A stretch of 64,000 bases of DNA from PALSA-505 sp963699015 (GCA_963699015.1 CAVOSX010000001.1:1240001-1304000); one strand, 5' to 3'. Numbered from the stretch's first letter, positions 15,436 through 25,293 are shown. Translations and numbers: made by a program. Notes: generated by a model not told the origin, from the sequence alone.

Positions 15436-16822
15436 CCCGGCCGCCGCGACGGTCCCGCACCCGGACCGACACCCGGATCGGGCTGCCCTCGAAGCCGAAC
15501 TCCTCCCGCAGCCGCCGCTCGACGAACCGGCGGTAGGACGCCTCCAGGAATCCGGTGGTGAACAGCACGAAGTGCGGCGGGGCCGCCCCGGCCTGGGTGG
15601 CGAACAGGATCTTCGGCTGCTTCCCGCCGCGCACCGGCGGCGGCGTGGCCGCGACCAGACTGGTCAGCCAGGCGTTCAGCTTGCCGGTCGGCACCCGGGT
15701 CTGCCAGCCGGCCAGCGCCAGCTCGATGGCGGGGACGAGCCGGTCCAGGTGCCGCCCGGTCGCGGCGGACAGGTTCACCCGGGGCGCCCAGCGCGCCGTG
15801 TGCAGCTGCCGGTCGAGCTCGCGGTCCAGGAACCGGCGCCGGTCCTCGTCCACCAGATCCCATTTGTTGCAGGCCAGCACCAGCCCCCGGCCGGCCTCGA
15901 TGACCATGCTGACGATCCGCAGGTCCTGCTCGGTGAGCGGCTGGCTGGCATCGATCAGGACCACCGCCACCTCGGCCCGGTCCAGCGCGCCCGCGGTCCG
16001 CAGCGCCGAGTAGTAGTCGGCGCCCTGGTTCTCCCGGAACCGCCGCCTGATGCCGGCCGTGTCGACGAACCGCCAGGTCTTCCCGTCCAGCTCGATCAGC
16101 TCGTCCACCGGGTCGCGGGTGGTGCCCGGCACGTCGTCGACCAGCGCCCGGGGCTGGCCGGCGAGCTTGTTGAGCAGGCTCGACTTGCCGACGTTGGGGC
16201 GGCCGATCAAGGCGACCCGGCGGGGTCCTTCGGTCATGCCGAACGGCTCCGGCGGCCCCTGTGGCAGCGCGCCGAGCACCGCGTCCAGCAGATCCCCGCT
16301 GCCCCGCCCGTGCAGCGCGCTCACCGGGTACGGCTCGCCCAGGCCCAGCGACCACAGCGAGGCCGCGGCAGGCTCGCCGGGCGTGTCGTCCACCTTGTTG
16401 GCGGCCAGCACCACCGGCTTGCCGCTGCGGCGCAGCACGGCGGCGACCGCCTCGTCGGCGTCCGTCGCCCCGACCACGGCGTCCACCACGAACAGCACCG
16501 CGTCGGCCGCGTCCACGGCCAGCCGCGCCTGCGCGGCGACCCGGGCCGCGAGGGCCTGGGTGCCCTTCACCGCGGGATCCCAGCCGCCGGTGTCCACCAG
16601 GGTGAACGCGTGCCCGGACCAGGTCGCGTCGTAGGCGACCCGGTCGCGGGTGACGCCCGGGGTGTCCTCCACGACCGCCTGGCGGCGGCCGAGGATCCGG
16701 TTGACCAGCGTGGACTTGCCCACATTCGGCCTGCCCACCACGGCCACCACGGGGACAGGGCCGGACTCGTCAGGGGCCAGGTCCGGCGCCTGCGCCGAGG
16801 CCGCGCCGGGTGCGTCTGCCAT
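15422..16822 (-). CDS. der: Ribosome biogenesis GTPase Der
   Basis: A 466-residue essential GTPase with two G domains in tandem, used in maturation of the 50S subunit. Both P-loops are intact (GRPNVGKST near residue 30 and GRPNVGKSS near 200), as are DTGGW and DTAGI switch II motifs and NKVD/NKWD guanine-binding motifs. The C-terminal KH-like domain is present (about 370-466). It is two bases downstream of cmk, the usual actinobacterial cmk-der pair, and overlaps the serpin gene tail to tail by 14 bp. Confidence 0.97.
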   Translation of the reverse strand: MADAPGAASAQAPDLAPDESGPVPVVAVVGRPNVGKSTLVNRILGRRQAVVEDTPGVTRDRVAYDATWSGHAFTLVDTGGWDPAVKGTQALAARVAAQARLAVDAADAVLFVVDAVVGATDADEAVAAVLRRSGKPVVLAANKVDDTPGEPAAASLWSLGLGEPYPVSALHGRGSGDLLDAVLGALPQGPPEPFGMTEGPRRVALIGRPNVGKSSLLNKLAGQPRALVDDVPGTTRDPVDELIELDGKTWRFVDTAGIRRRFRENQGADYYSALRTAGALDRAEVAVVLIDASQPLTEQDLRIVSMVIEAGRGLVLACNKWDLVDEDRRRFLDRELDRQLHTARWAPRVNLSAATGRHLDRLVPAIELALAGWQTRVPTGKLNAWLTSLVAATPPPVRGGKQPKILFATQAGAAPPHFVLFTTGFLEASYRRFVERRLREEFGFEGSPIRVSVRVRDRRGGRAKGG

Positions 16823-16824
16823 GA

Positions 16825-17538
16825 TCAGGCCCTCCGTGCCGGGCGTGCGCCGCGGCCGCCCTCGGCGGGCTGCCTGGCCTGGGCCAGGCCGACGATCTCG
16901 GCGACCACCGCGGCGACGTCGAGCGTGGTGGAGTCGATGGGGACGGCGTCGGCGGCCCGCTCGCTCTGCGGCGAGTCCAGCCGGTCCCGGCGGGCCTGCT
17001 CGGCCCGGGTGAGCTCGACCGTCGCCGCGGGATCACCGGCCAGGTCGGCGGCGCGGCGCCGGGCACGGGCCGTCTCGGACGCGGTGAGGAACACCTTGAC
17101 CGTCGCGTCCGGGGCCACCACGGTGCCGATGTCGCGTCCCTCGGCCACGATGCCGCCGGTTTCCGCGCAGGCCCTGGCGATGATCTCCCGCTGCCGGGCG
17201 ATCAGGTGCCTGCGCACCTCGGGGACCGAGGCCACCGCGCTCACCGCGTTGGATACCGGCCGGCCGCGGATCGGACCGGTCACGTCCGCGCCGTCCACGG
17301 TCACCGAGGGCGCGTCCGGGTCGGTGCTCACCTCGATCGCCGGGTGCGCCGCGCTGGCCGCCACCGCCGGGGCGTCGTCCACGTCGACGTGCCGGGCCAG
17401 CAGCCACCAGGTCAGCGCCCGGTACATGGCGCCGGTATCCAGATAGCGCAGCCCGAGCGCCTGGGCGGTCCCCCGCGCGGCGCTCGATTTACCGGAACCG
17501 GACGGCCCGTCGACCGCGATGACAAGGCATTCAGCCAC
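16825..17538 (-). CDS. cmk: Cytidylate kinase
   Basis: A 237-residue CMP/dCMP kinase that makes CDP from CMP and ATP. It shows the P-loop GPSGSGKSS, YLDTGAMYRALTWW for nucleotide binding, and GRDIGTVVAPDATVKVFLTA with the conserved arginine. GTG start. It follows tyrA on the same strand and is followed by der, an arrangement common in actinomycetes. Confidence 0.96.
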   Translation of the reverse strand: MAECLVIAVDGPSGSGKSSAARGTAQALGLRYLDTGAMYRALTWWLLARHVDVDDAPAVAASAAHPAIEVSTDPDAPSVTVDGADVTGPIRGRPVSNAVSAVASVPEVRRHLIARQREIIARACAETGGIVAEGRDIGTVVAPDATVKVFLTASETARARRRAADLAGDPAATVELTRAEQARRDRLDSPQSERAADAVPIDSTTLDVAAVVAEIVGLAQARQPAEGGRGARPARRA

Positions 17539-17655
17539 GCAGTGATGCTACCGGGACGTGAGCGGCTCCAGGGCGCACAATCATGCGCAACGGCGGCGCA
17601 TACCCGGACAAACTGGGACACTGGCGCGTCGCAGCGCATGATATGTCGTTGATGA

Positions 17656-19060
17656 TCATGAAGGTGGTGCCGCCCTGGGCGCAGGCGCGGCGTAGGCGGG
17701 CCAGCCGCGGGCGGACAGGGCTGCGGCCAGGGGGGCGGCGGCGGGCGGCTTGACCGCCAGCTCGGCTACGCCGGAGGGCAGTCCGGGCGAGTGCTCGATG
17801 CCGAAGTCCTCGATGTTGACCCCGGCCTCGCCCGCCGCCTGGAAGAGCCGGGCCAGCTCGCCCGGCTGGTCCGGGATGACGACCTGGACGATCGCGTAGC
17901 GGGTGGCCGGGCCCGGCGTGCTTGCCCGGGATCCGGGCCACCCCGGCCCCGCCGGACTCGAGCAGCGCGGCCAGCCGCTGCCCGGCCTTCTCGTCGTCGT
18001 CCGCGCGGCCGGACTCGAGCAGCGCGGCCAGCCGCGGGCCCGCCTTCTCCTCGGCGCCGCCGGGCCGGCCGGCGGCGCCGCACCCGGCGCGCCGGGGTCT
18101 CCCGGCGCTTCCCCGGCCGGGCCGGCGTCCGCCAGGGCCGCGGCGGCCTGGCGCAGGTCGTCCGCGACGAGGGTCGAGCACCTCGCTCACCCCGGCCGCG
18201 TTGGCGAGCAGGATCTGCGTCCACAGGGCGGTGTCGCCGGCCGCGATCCTGGTCACGTCCCGCAGGCCCTGGCCGGCCAGGGCCAGCGCGCCGTCCGGCG
18301 CGCTCGCCAGCCGGGCCGCCATCGCCGATGCGACCACGTGCGGCGCGTGCGAGACCAGCGCCACCCAGCGATCATGCTCGTCGGCCGCCGCCGTGACCGG
18401 CTCGGCCCCGCAGGCAGTGACCAGGGAGGTCACGCACGCGACCGCGTGCGGTGTGGTCTCGGCGGCCGGGCAGAGCGCCCACGGGCGGCCGAGGAATAGG
18501 TCGGCCCGGGCGGCCGCGGGCCCGCTGCGCTCCCGGCCTGCCAGCGGGTGCCCCGGGACGTAGCGGGCCAGGTCACAGCCCAGGGCGCGGGCCGCGGCGA
18601 GCGGTCGGGCCTTCACGCTGGCTACGTCGGTGTAGCAGGCGGCCAGCCCGGCGGCCTGGGCCGCGGCGAGCGCCGGGGCGACCGCGTCCGGCGGGACGGC
18701 GAGCACGGCGAGGTCGGCGGGGCCGCCCGGCGGCGGAGCGAAGTCCGGAATGCCGCCCGAACCCGGCACGCCGCCCGAACCCGGCACGGACGCCGGAACG
18801 CCGCCCGAACCCGGCACGGACGCCGGGACACCGCCCGAACCCGGCGCGAAGGCCCCCGGGCCGGCCGGGAGCAGCTGCCCGGCGCCCAGGCTGGCCGCCA
18901 GGCCGGCCGCGCGAGGATCGCCGTCGGCCAGCCAGACGCGGACGCCGCGCTCGCGCAGGGCCAGCCCGACCGAGGTCCCGATCAGGCCGGTACCGATGAT
19001 CACCACCCCGGCCGGGAAGAGCGCGCCCGCAGGCACGGGCGCGTCCGGGCGGGTGGTCAC
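17656..19060 (-). CDS. tyrA: Prephenate dehydrogenase with ACT domain, frameshifted as read
   Basis: Converts prephenate to 4-hydroxyphenylpyruvate in tyrosine synthesis. The NAD domain starts VVIIGTGLIGTSVGLAL, the catalytic domain has PGHPLAGRERSGP and VSHAPHVVASAMA, and a C-terminal ACT domain (AIVQVVIPDQPGELARLFQA) probably senses tyrosine. The length is not a multiple of three: an extra base lies in GGG at 18171-18173 (restoring VLDLVADDLRQ) and another in 17909-17914 (restoring IPGKHAGPATRYAIVQV). A compensating shift must lie between about 18050 and 18090, where EEKAGPRLAALLESG reads in the first frame. That segment is also partly duplicated. A Gly/Pro-rich tandem repeat is inserted in the NAD domain. 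GTG start overlaps aroH by 4 bp. Confidence 0.88.
18752..18850. repeat. 30-bp tandem repeat inside tyrA
   Basis: Unit beginning CCGCCCGAACCCGGCACGGA (plus strand) repeats at 18771-18800 and 18801-18830, with partial units on both sides. Because 30 is a multiple of three, it adds in-frame PGSGGVPASV-type peptides to the NAD-binding domain of TyrA, between the first beta-alpha units and LAVLAVPP. Probably slippage expansion in a surface loop. Confidence 0.8.
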
Positions 19061-19419
19061 TGGGCGATGTCCAGCCGGAGGGCAGCGGCCCCGCGCAGGT
19101 ACACGTGCCGCACCGCGGAACGCGGCCGCTCCGTCTCGACGTGCATGAGCAGCCGGACGACCCGCGGCATGGCGGTCGGCATGTCGATCTCGGTCGCGCA
19201 CAGCAGCGGCACGTCGTGGAATCCGGTCTTGCGCGCGGCCAGCGCGGGAAACTCGGCGGTCAGATCGGGGGTGGCGGTGAAAATGACGCTGATCACGTCG
19301 TCGGTGACCAGATCGTTACGCGCCATCACCTCGGCTACCAGTTCCGCGGTCGCCTCGATGATGGGCTCACGATCGTTCGCGTCCACCTGGACGGCACCCC
19401 GGATCGCCCTGACCGGCAC
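19057..19419 (-). CDS. aroH: Chorismate mutase, AroH type
   Basis: A 120-residue monofunctional chorismate mutase of the Bacillus AroH trimer class, which turns chorismate into prephenate, the substrate of the TyrA encoded next. Conserved parts are VRAIRGAVQVDAND with the active-site arginine, VISVIFTATPDL, and LLCATEIDMPTAMPRVVRLL with the catalytic Glu and Arg. The stop overlaps the tyrA GTG start (GTGA), so the two prephenate-pathway enzymes are coupled. Confidence 0.95.
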   Translation of the reverse strand: MPVRAIRGAVQVDANDREPIIEATAELVAEVMARNDLVTDDVISVIFTATPDLTAEFPALAARKTGFHDVPLLCATEIDMPTAMPRVVRLLMHVETERPRSAVRHVYLRGAAALRLDIAQ

Positions 19420-19497
19420 GGATTGTCTCCTTCGCCCCGTTGCGGCCTGCCCGCCGCAGCCGATGGGATCGTGTGCTCCCAGGCTACCGACCCAGGC

Positions 19498-20352
19498 CTA
19501 CATGCCCACGGCCGCGTACAGCTCGCCGATTTCGGCGGCGGTCAGCTCGCGGGTCGTACCGGGCGCGAGCGAGCCCAGCCTGACCGGGCCGAGCCGGGTG
19601 CGCACCAGGCGGCTGACGGGGTGCCCCGCCTCGGCCAGCATCCGCCGGACGATGTGCTTGCGTCCCTCGTGCACGGTGATTTCCACCAGGGCCCGGGAGC
19701 CTGCCCGGTCCACCACCCGGAACCGGTCCGCGGACGCGACGCCGTCGTCGAGCTGGATCCCCGTGGCCAGCCGCCTGCCGAGCCCGGACGGTACCGGGCC
19801 GGTCACGTCGGCCAGGTAGGTCTTGAGCACGCCGTACCGGGGATGGGTGAGCCGGTGCGCGAGCTCACCGTCGTTGGTGAGCAGGATGAGGCCTTCGGTG
19901 TCGTAGTCGAGCCTGCCGACGTGAAACAGCCGCTCCGCGCCGCCGGCGCCACCGCTCGCGCCGGGGCCACCGCTCCCGCCGGAGCCACCGCCCGCGCCCG
20001 GGAGCAGGTCGGCGATGGTGGGGCGGCCGCGGTCGTCCGACATCGCGCTGAGCACTCCGGTCGGCTTGTTCAGGGCCAGGTAGACCAGGTCGTGGCGGGC
20101 CGGGATGCGGCGGCCGTCCACCCGGATGATCTGGCGGTCGGGATCGACCCTGGCCCCGAACCTGCGCACCACCTGCCCGTCCACCTCGACCCGGCCCTCG
20201 CCGATCAGCTCTTCGCAGTGCCGCCGACTGCCCACGCCCGCGGCCGCAAGGACCTTCTGCAGCCGGACGCCCTCGGGGCCGTCGGCGTCGGTCAGCGTGT
20301 CCCGCTGCTGCGGCTCCGGGTCCGGGGGAAGGTCAGGGCCTGCCATCGGCAT
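19498..20352 (-). CDS. 23S rRNA pseudouridine synthase, RluB/RsuA family
   Basis: A 284-residue enzyme with an N-terminal S4 RNA-binding domain (VRLQKVLAAAGVGSRRHCEE) and a pseudouridine synthase domain whose catalytic aspartate is in GRLDYDTEGLILLTNDG. A Gly-rich insertion (GGGSGGSGGPGASGGAGG, about residues 125-145) sits just before the catalytic motif and is longer than usual. The start overlaps the 3' end of scpB; ATG 20346 is an alternative. It belongs to the parA-scpA-scpB-rluB run. Confidence 0.93.
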   Translation of the reverse strand: MPMAGPDLPPDPEPQQRDTLTDADGPEGVRLQKVLAAAGVGSRRHCEELIGEGRVEVDGQVVRRFGARVDPDRQIIRVDGRRIPARHDLVYLALNKPTGVLSAMSDDRGRPTIADLLPGAGGGSGGSGGPGASGGAGGAERLFHVGRLDYDTEGLILLTNDGELAHRLTHPRYGVLKTYLADVTGPVPSGLGRRLATGIQLDDGVASADRFRVVDRAGSRALVEITVHEGRKHIVRRMLAEAGHPVSRLVRTRLGPVRLGSLAPGTTRELTAAEIGELYAAVGM

Positions 20353-20946
20353 CCTGTTCGTCCTCGATGTCGTCCGGCAGGAACGGCGCGAGCTCGGGCA
20401 GGTCGGCCAGGCTGGCCAGGCCGAGGCGCTCGAGGAAGTAGTCGTGGTCCGGTACAGGATCGCGCCGGTCTCCGGGTCGGTGGACTGCTCCTCGACCAGG
20501 CCGCGCAGCGTGAGCGTGCGCATCACCGCGTCGCAGTTGACCCCGCGCACGGCCGACACCCGGGCCCGGCTCACCGGCTGCCGGTAGGCCACCACGGCGA
20601 GCGCTTCCAGCGCGGCCTGGGTCAGCCGGACCTCATGGCCGTCGGTGAGGAACCGCTCGACCACCGGGGCGCACTGCTCCCGGGTGTACAGGCGCCACCC
20701 CCCGGCGACCTCGCGCAGGTCGAAGCCGCGGCCTTCGGCGGTGTAAGCGCCGGCCAGCATGCGCAGCTCGGCCGCCACCTCGTCCCGGGGGCGCTCGAGC
20801 ACCTGGGCCAGCAGCAGGTCGGGCACGGGCTCGTCCACCACGAGCAGGACGGCTTCGATGCAGGCGCGCAGTCCGGGCAGCTCCTGGCCCCCGCCGCCTG
20901 CGCGTTCCTCCGGCTCGCCGGGGCCCGGGCCGGAGCCGTTCGGCAT
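20333..20946 (-). CDS. scpB: Segregation and condensation protein B, one-base deletion near the 3' end
   Basis: Winged-helix protein that, as a dimer, joins the SMC-ScpA condensin complex. Visible: LRACIEAVLLVVDEPVPDLLLA, LTQAALEALAVVAYRQPVSR and VRGVNCDAVMRTLTLRGLV. One base is missing around 20441-20449; restoring it turns RTTTTSSSAS into RTTDYFLERLGLASL and gives a natural end about 35 residues later, overlapping rluB. ATG 20946 overlaps the scpA stop (TGATG), so translation is coupled. Confidence 0.9.
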
Positions 20947-21755
20947 CACTGATCCTCACCTTCCTTCCCCGATGTCCCAGTCCAGGTGATGTACAGCTCG
21001 CCGAGCGCGGCCAGCTGCTCGAACGACACCGCGCCGTCACGGTAGAGGTCAAGCAGGGCCAGGAACCTGGCCACCACCTCGTACGTCCCCGCGCAGTCCG
21101 AGGTCAGGCCGCGGAAGGTGGCCCGGCCGAGCCGCTGGAGCTTACTGCTGATTATCGCCGCCTGCTCGCGGACCGTGGTCCGGGGCGCGTGAATGTGCCC
21201 GGTGGGGACCACCGGGCGTGGCTTGGGCGCGAGCGTGACCGCCGCGATCCTCGCGAACTCGGCCGGGCCGAGGCCGAGCAGCACCTCGGGCAGCAACGAG
21301 GCGAACCGCGGCTCGACCGGCACGCGCCGCGGGAACCGCCGCGCGGCCGAGGCCATCCGGCCCGCGAATACCGCGGCGACCTCCTTGTAGGCGCGGTACT
21401 GGAGCAGCCGGGCGAACAGCAGGTCCCTGGCCTCGAGCAGGGCCAGGTCCTCCTCGTCGTCGACCTCGCCGGCGGGCAGCAGCCGGGCCGCCTTGAGGTC
21501 GAGCAGCGTGGCCGCGACGACGAGGAAGTAGCTCGCCTGGTCCAGGTCCCAGCCGTCGGCCAGAGCCCGGATGTAGCCGATGAACTCGTCGGTGACCTGG
21601 GACAGCGCGACCTCGGTGATGTCCAGCTTGTGCTTGGAGATCAGCGCGAGCAGCAGGTCGAACGGGCCCTCGAACACGTCGAGGTGGACCTCGAAGCCTG
21701 GAGCGCTGCCGCTGTCGGCCGTAGCCTCGTCACCGCTGGCCGGGTTGTCCGTCAC
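20946..21755 (-). CDS. scpA: Segregation and condensation protein A (kleisin)
   Basis: A 269-residue kleisin that bridges SMC heads and binds ScpB. It has the N-terminal FEVHLDVFEGPFDLLLALISKH block, the middle LDLKAARLLPAGEVDDEEDL and the C-terminal winged helix ending FEQLAALGELYITW. GTG 21755 is used; TTG one codon earlier is also possible. The start lies inside the 3' end of the small ribbon-helix-helix gene. Confidence 0.95.
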   Translation of the reverse strand: MTDNPASGDEATADSGSAPGFEVHLDVFEGPFDLLLALISKHKLDITEVALSQVTDEFIGYIRALADGWDLDQASYFLVVAATLLDLKAARLLPAGEVDDEEDLALLEARDLLFARLLQYRAYKEVAAVFAGRMASAARRFPRRVPVEPRFASLLPEVLLGLGPAEFARIAAVTLAPKPRPVVPTGHIHAPRTTVREQAAIISSKLQRLGRATFRGLTSDCAGTYEVVARFLALLDLYRDGAVSFEQLAALGELYITWTGTSGKEGEDQ

Positions 21756-22054
21756 CAATGTCCGTTCGCGTTCCGCTGTCGAGCCGCCGGGCCAGCAGGC
21801 TGTCCCTCCCCTGGACCTCTAGGTCGGCAAGCAGGACGGCGATCGCCTCCCGGACCAGGCGCCCGCGGTCGGCCGATATCCCGTACCCGCGCAGTGCCAG
21901 CCGTGCCGCGCTCCAGATCGAGCAGTTCCTCGGCGGACAGGTACACCGTGATCTTCTGGGTGTGCGTCTCACGCCCGCTGGCCTGGCGGTCGCCATCGAT
22001 GACGGGTCCGGCCGGGACCGGACGCAGCAGTTCGGAGATCCCAGGCAGCCTCAC
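21730..22054 (-). CDS. Small ribbon-helix-helix-like protein between parA and scpA, frameshifted as read
   Basis: With one extra base removed near 21906 (CGCGGCACG read as CGCGCACG), the product is about 107 residues. It holds THTQKITVYLSAEELLDLE followed by RARLALRGYGISADRGRLVREAIAVLLADL, the beta-alpha-alpha pattern of ribbon-helix-helix DNA-binding proteins. The GTG at 22054 overlaps the parA stop (GTGA) and the stop lies within scpA, so it is translationally linked to both. Position suggests a DNA-binding partner of the ParA-like ATPase. No named family is certain. Confidence 0.65.
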
Positions 22055-23031
22055 CCGCCGTGACCTGGACCCCCGGGCTCCGTCTGCCGCCACCGCACCA
22101 GCACCTCCTTGGCAAGCTCACGATACGAGCTCGCCGCCATCGAGGAGGAGTCAAAACGAGTTATTGGCTCCCCGGCCACCGTGGCGTCAGGAAACCGAAC
22201 GGTGCGGTTAATCACCGTGTGGAACACCTTGTCGCCGAACCCCTGCACCACGCTGGACAGCACCTCACGGGTGTGCAGCGTGCGCGAGTCGTACATGGTG
22301 GCGAGCAGGCCGTCCATGCTCCAGCTTGGGGTTCAGCCGGCGCGACACCTTGTCGATCGTCTCCATCAGCAGAGCCACCCCGCGCATCGCGAAGTACTCG
22401 CATTCGAGCGGGACGAGGACCCCGTCGGCGCAGGCGAGCGCGTTGACGGTGAGCAGGCCGAGCGAGGGCTGGCAGTCGATGAGCACGACGTCGTACTCGG
22501 ACAGCACCGGCTCGAGCACGCCGCCGAGCACGAACTCCCGGCCGACCTCGTGCACCAGCTGCACCTCGGCGCCGGACAGGTCGATGTTGCTGGGCAGCAG
22601 GTCCATGCCGTTGACGTTGGTCTTGAGCAGCACGTCGCTGGACGGTGACGCCGCGCTCCATGAGCAGGTTGTAGACCGAGCTCTCCAGCTCGTGCGGCTG
22701 GATGCCCAGACCGACCGACAGCGCTCCCTGCGGGTCGAAGTCGACCAGCAGCACCCGCCGGCCGTAGTCGGCGAGAGCGGCGCCCAGGTTGATCGTGGTC
22801 GTCGTCTTGCCGACCCCGCCCTTCTGGTTGCAGACCGCGCACACCCGAGCGGGGCCGTGCGCGAGCAGGGGCTCGGGCTCGGGGAAGACGGGAATCCGGC
22901 GGCCCGCGGGATCGAGCCGTTCGTCGCGCGGAACCTTGCGCTCTGGTCGTGCGGGATGTTGCCACCAACTGCTGAACCTCCCGAGCGGACTCGCAGTACC
23001 CTCCGCTGATCCCGGACTCTAGGGCCTGCAC
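22051..23031 (-). CDS. ParA-like ATPase, frameshifted as read
   Basis: MinD/ParA ATPase of the type found beside scpAB in actinomycetes, probably acting in chromosome partition or sporulation division. It shows the deviant Walker A CNQKGGVGKTTTTINLGAAL, LLVDFDPQGALSVGLGI, and VVLIDCQPSLGLLTVNAL. Extra bases near 22643 (between GVT and SSDVLLKTN) and at 22318 (between NPKLE and MDGLLATMYDSR) break the frame. Upstream, a further shift near 22945 is needed to join the GTG at 23031 (product beginning VQALESGISGGY) to ERKVPRDERLDP. The C-terminus DATVAGEPITRF is intact. Confidence 0.88.
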
Positions 23032-23142
23032 CAGGGCGCAGCAAGCCGACTCACCGATAGCGCCGATATCGCCCCGATATGGGCAAGCTTGATCTTGTCC
23101 AGGCGGTGCGGCAGCGCGGCGCGGCCTGGCCGGAGCCCTCGG

Positions 23143-24101
23143 TCAGCCGAGGGCGCGGGGGTGGGCGGCGGCGTACACCTCGCGGAGCTTGTCCACCGTC
23201 ACCAGCGTGTAGATCTGGGTGGTCGTCACCGAGGCGTGGCCGAGCAGTTCCTGCACCACCCTGATGTCGGCGCCGCCATCCAGCAGGTGGGTGGCGTAAG
23301 GATGCCGCAGGGTGTGCGGCGACAGCGAGGCCAGCCCGGCCCGGTCGGCGGCCGCGTGCAGCACCAGCCACGCGCCCTGCCTGGTCAGCCGGCCGCCGCG
23401 GGCATTGAGGAAGACGGCGGCCCGGCGGAGGCGCGGGCCGGGGGCGCGGCTGACCTGGCGGCGGCCGCGGCCAGGGCCGGGCGGGCCCGGACGAGGTAGG
23501 CCTGCAGCGCCTGGCTCGCGTAGCTGCCGACCGGGACGATGCGCTGCTTGCCGCCCTTGCCGGACAGCCGGACCACCTCCTCGCCCGCCAGGTCGAGCTC
23601 GTCGATGTCGAGGCCGACGGCCTCCGAGATCCGCGCACCCGTCCCGTACAGGAACTCGAGCAGGGCCCGGTCCCTGAACTGGACCGCCGTGGCCGCGTCG
23701 CCGGTCCCGGCCGCGGCCAGCAGCCGCTCTACCTCGTCCACGGTGATCGCCTTGGGCAGCCGCCGCGGCGGCGCTGGCGGCCGCACCTGCCGGGCCGGGT
23801 CGGCGGCGGTCAGCCCCTGCGCGGCGGCGAAGGCGTGCAGCCCGCGCACCGCGACCACGGCCCGCCCGGCGGAGCTGGCGGCCAGCGGAGCGTGCAGCTC
23901 GTCCCCCTCCCGCAGCCCGGCCAGGAAGGCCGCGATGTCCGCGCCGGTGAGCTCGCCCATCGACGTCTTTCCCCGGCCGGCCAGCGCGTCGCGGTAGCGC
24001 AGCAGATCCCTGCGGTAGGACTCGAGCGTGCTGGCGGCGAGCCCGCGCTCGACCGCCAGGTGATCGAGGTACCCGCCGATCGCGTCCGCGACCGTGATCA
24101 G
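23143..24101 (-). CDS. xerD: Tyrosine recombinase XerD-like, frameshifted as read
   Basis: Site-specific recombinase that resolves chromosome dimers at dif. The N-terminal SAM-like domain is present (YLDHLAVERGLAASTLESYR), then YGTGARISEAVGLDIDEL with the first catalytic Arg, HTLRHPYATHLLDGG with the His-x-x-Arg pair, and LGHASVTTTQIYT with the final His and the nucleophilic Tyr. A shift somewhere in 23420-23470 is needed to join ARPALAAAAA to RRAAVFLNARGGRL. No ATG, GTG or TTG fits the N-terminus; only a CTG at 24101, overlapping the ald stop, so a start-site indel is possible. Confidence 0.88.
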
Positions 24102-25213
24102 TTCAGCACCTCGACCTGGCTGACCGAGGGCAGGCCGAGCGACTCGCCGACCGGCGGGCAGGTGAGGATCGCCTCGTGCGTGTTCAGGCCCAGGGCCAGC
24201 GCCGGGTCGGCCCGTAGCGCGTCCCGCCAGCCGAGGTTCGCGATCTCCAGGACGTACGGCAGGGTCACGTTGGTCAGCGCGTAGGTGGAGGTGTGCGGCA
24301 CCGCGCCCGGCATGTTGGCCACGCAGTAGAACAGCGAATTGTGCACCCGGTAGGTGGGGTCGGCGTGCGTGGTGGGATGCGAGTCCTCGAAACAGCCGCC
24401 CTGATCGATGGCGATGTCCACCAGCACCGAGCCGGACTTCATCCGGGACACGAGCTGGTTGGAGACCAGCACGGGCGCCTTGGCGCCCGGCACGAGCACC
24501 GCCCCGATGACCAGGTCGGCGTCGATGACGGCCCGCTCGATCTCGTACGCGTTGGACGCGACGGTCTGCAGGTGCCCCTGGTAGATCGCGTCCGCGGACC
24601 GCAGCCGCGCGATGTTCTTGTCCACCAGCAGCACCTCGGCCTGCATGCCGAGGGCGATGGCCGCCGCGCTCATGCCCGACACGCCGGCCCCGAGCACCAC
24701 AACCTTCGCCGCGTACACCCCGGACACGCCGCCCATGAGCACGCCGCGGCCGCCGCCGTCGCTCTGCAGGTGATGCGCCCCGACCTGGGGTGCCATCCGG
24801 CCGGCGACTTCGGACATGGGCGCGAGCAGCGGCAGCGATCCGTCGGGCAGCTGCACGGTCTCGTACGCGACCGAGGTGATGCCGGACTCGAGCAGCGCGT
24901 CGGTGCACGGCCGGGACGCGGCCAGGTGCAGGTAGGTGAAGAGCACCTGCCCCTTGCGCATCCGGTGGTATTCCTCGGAGATCGGCTCCTTGACCTTCAG
25001 GACCAGGTCGGCGGTGTCCCACACTTCGTCGGCCGTGCCGAGGATCGTGGCCCCGGCCGCGACGAAGTCCTCGTCCGGGATCGCCGACCCGATCCCCGCC
25101 CGCTCCTCGACGAACACCTGGTGCCCGGCCCGCACCAGCTCGTGCGCGCCCGACGGAGTGAGAGCCACCCGGTCTTCGCTGTTCTTGACTTCCTTCGGCA
25201 CGCCCACCTTCAT
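24098..25213 (-). CDS. ald: Alanine dehydrogenase
   Basis: A 371-residue NAD-dependent enzyme that interconverts L-alanine and pyruvate plus ammonia. N-terminal KVGVPKEVKNSEDRVALTP, substrate-binding lysine in LKVKEP, the catalytic histidine in FTYLHLAASRP, and the NAD fold VVLGAGVSGMSAAAIALGM are all present. It lies between the nudix and xerD genes as in other actinomycetes. Confidence 0.97.
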   Translation of the reverse strand: MKVGVPKEVKNSEDRVALTPSGAHELVRAGHQVFVEERAGIGSAIPDEDFVAAGATILGTADEVWDTADLVLKVKEPISEEYHRMRKGQVLFTYLHLAASRPCTDALLESGITSVAYETVQLPDGSLPLLAPMSEVAGRMAPQVGAHHLQSDGGGRGVLMGGVSGVYAAKVVVLGAGVSGMSAAAIALGMQAEVLLVDKNIARLRSADAIYQGHLQTVASNAYEIERAVIDADLVIGAVLVPGAKAPVLVSNQLVSRMKSGSVLVDIAIDQGGCFEDSHPTTHADPTYRVHNSLFYCVANMPGAVPHTSTYALTNVTLPYVLEIANLGWRDALRADPALALGLNTHEAILTCPPVGESLGLPSVSQVEVLN

Positions 25214-25293
25214 GGCTGCCAGCCTTCCTGGTCGCCTGGCCGCCGGCCCCGTTGCCGGTCGGATTGAGTCCTGACGAGCCTCCCGGCCGCCGC

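Noticed and set aside
18752..18850. CRISPR array
   Set aside because: The 30-bp units are directly adjacent without spacers and lie in frame within tyrA.
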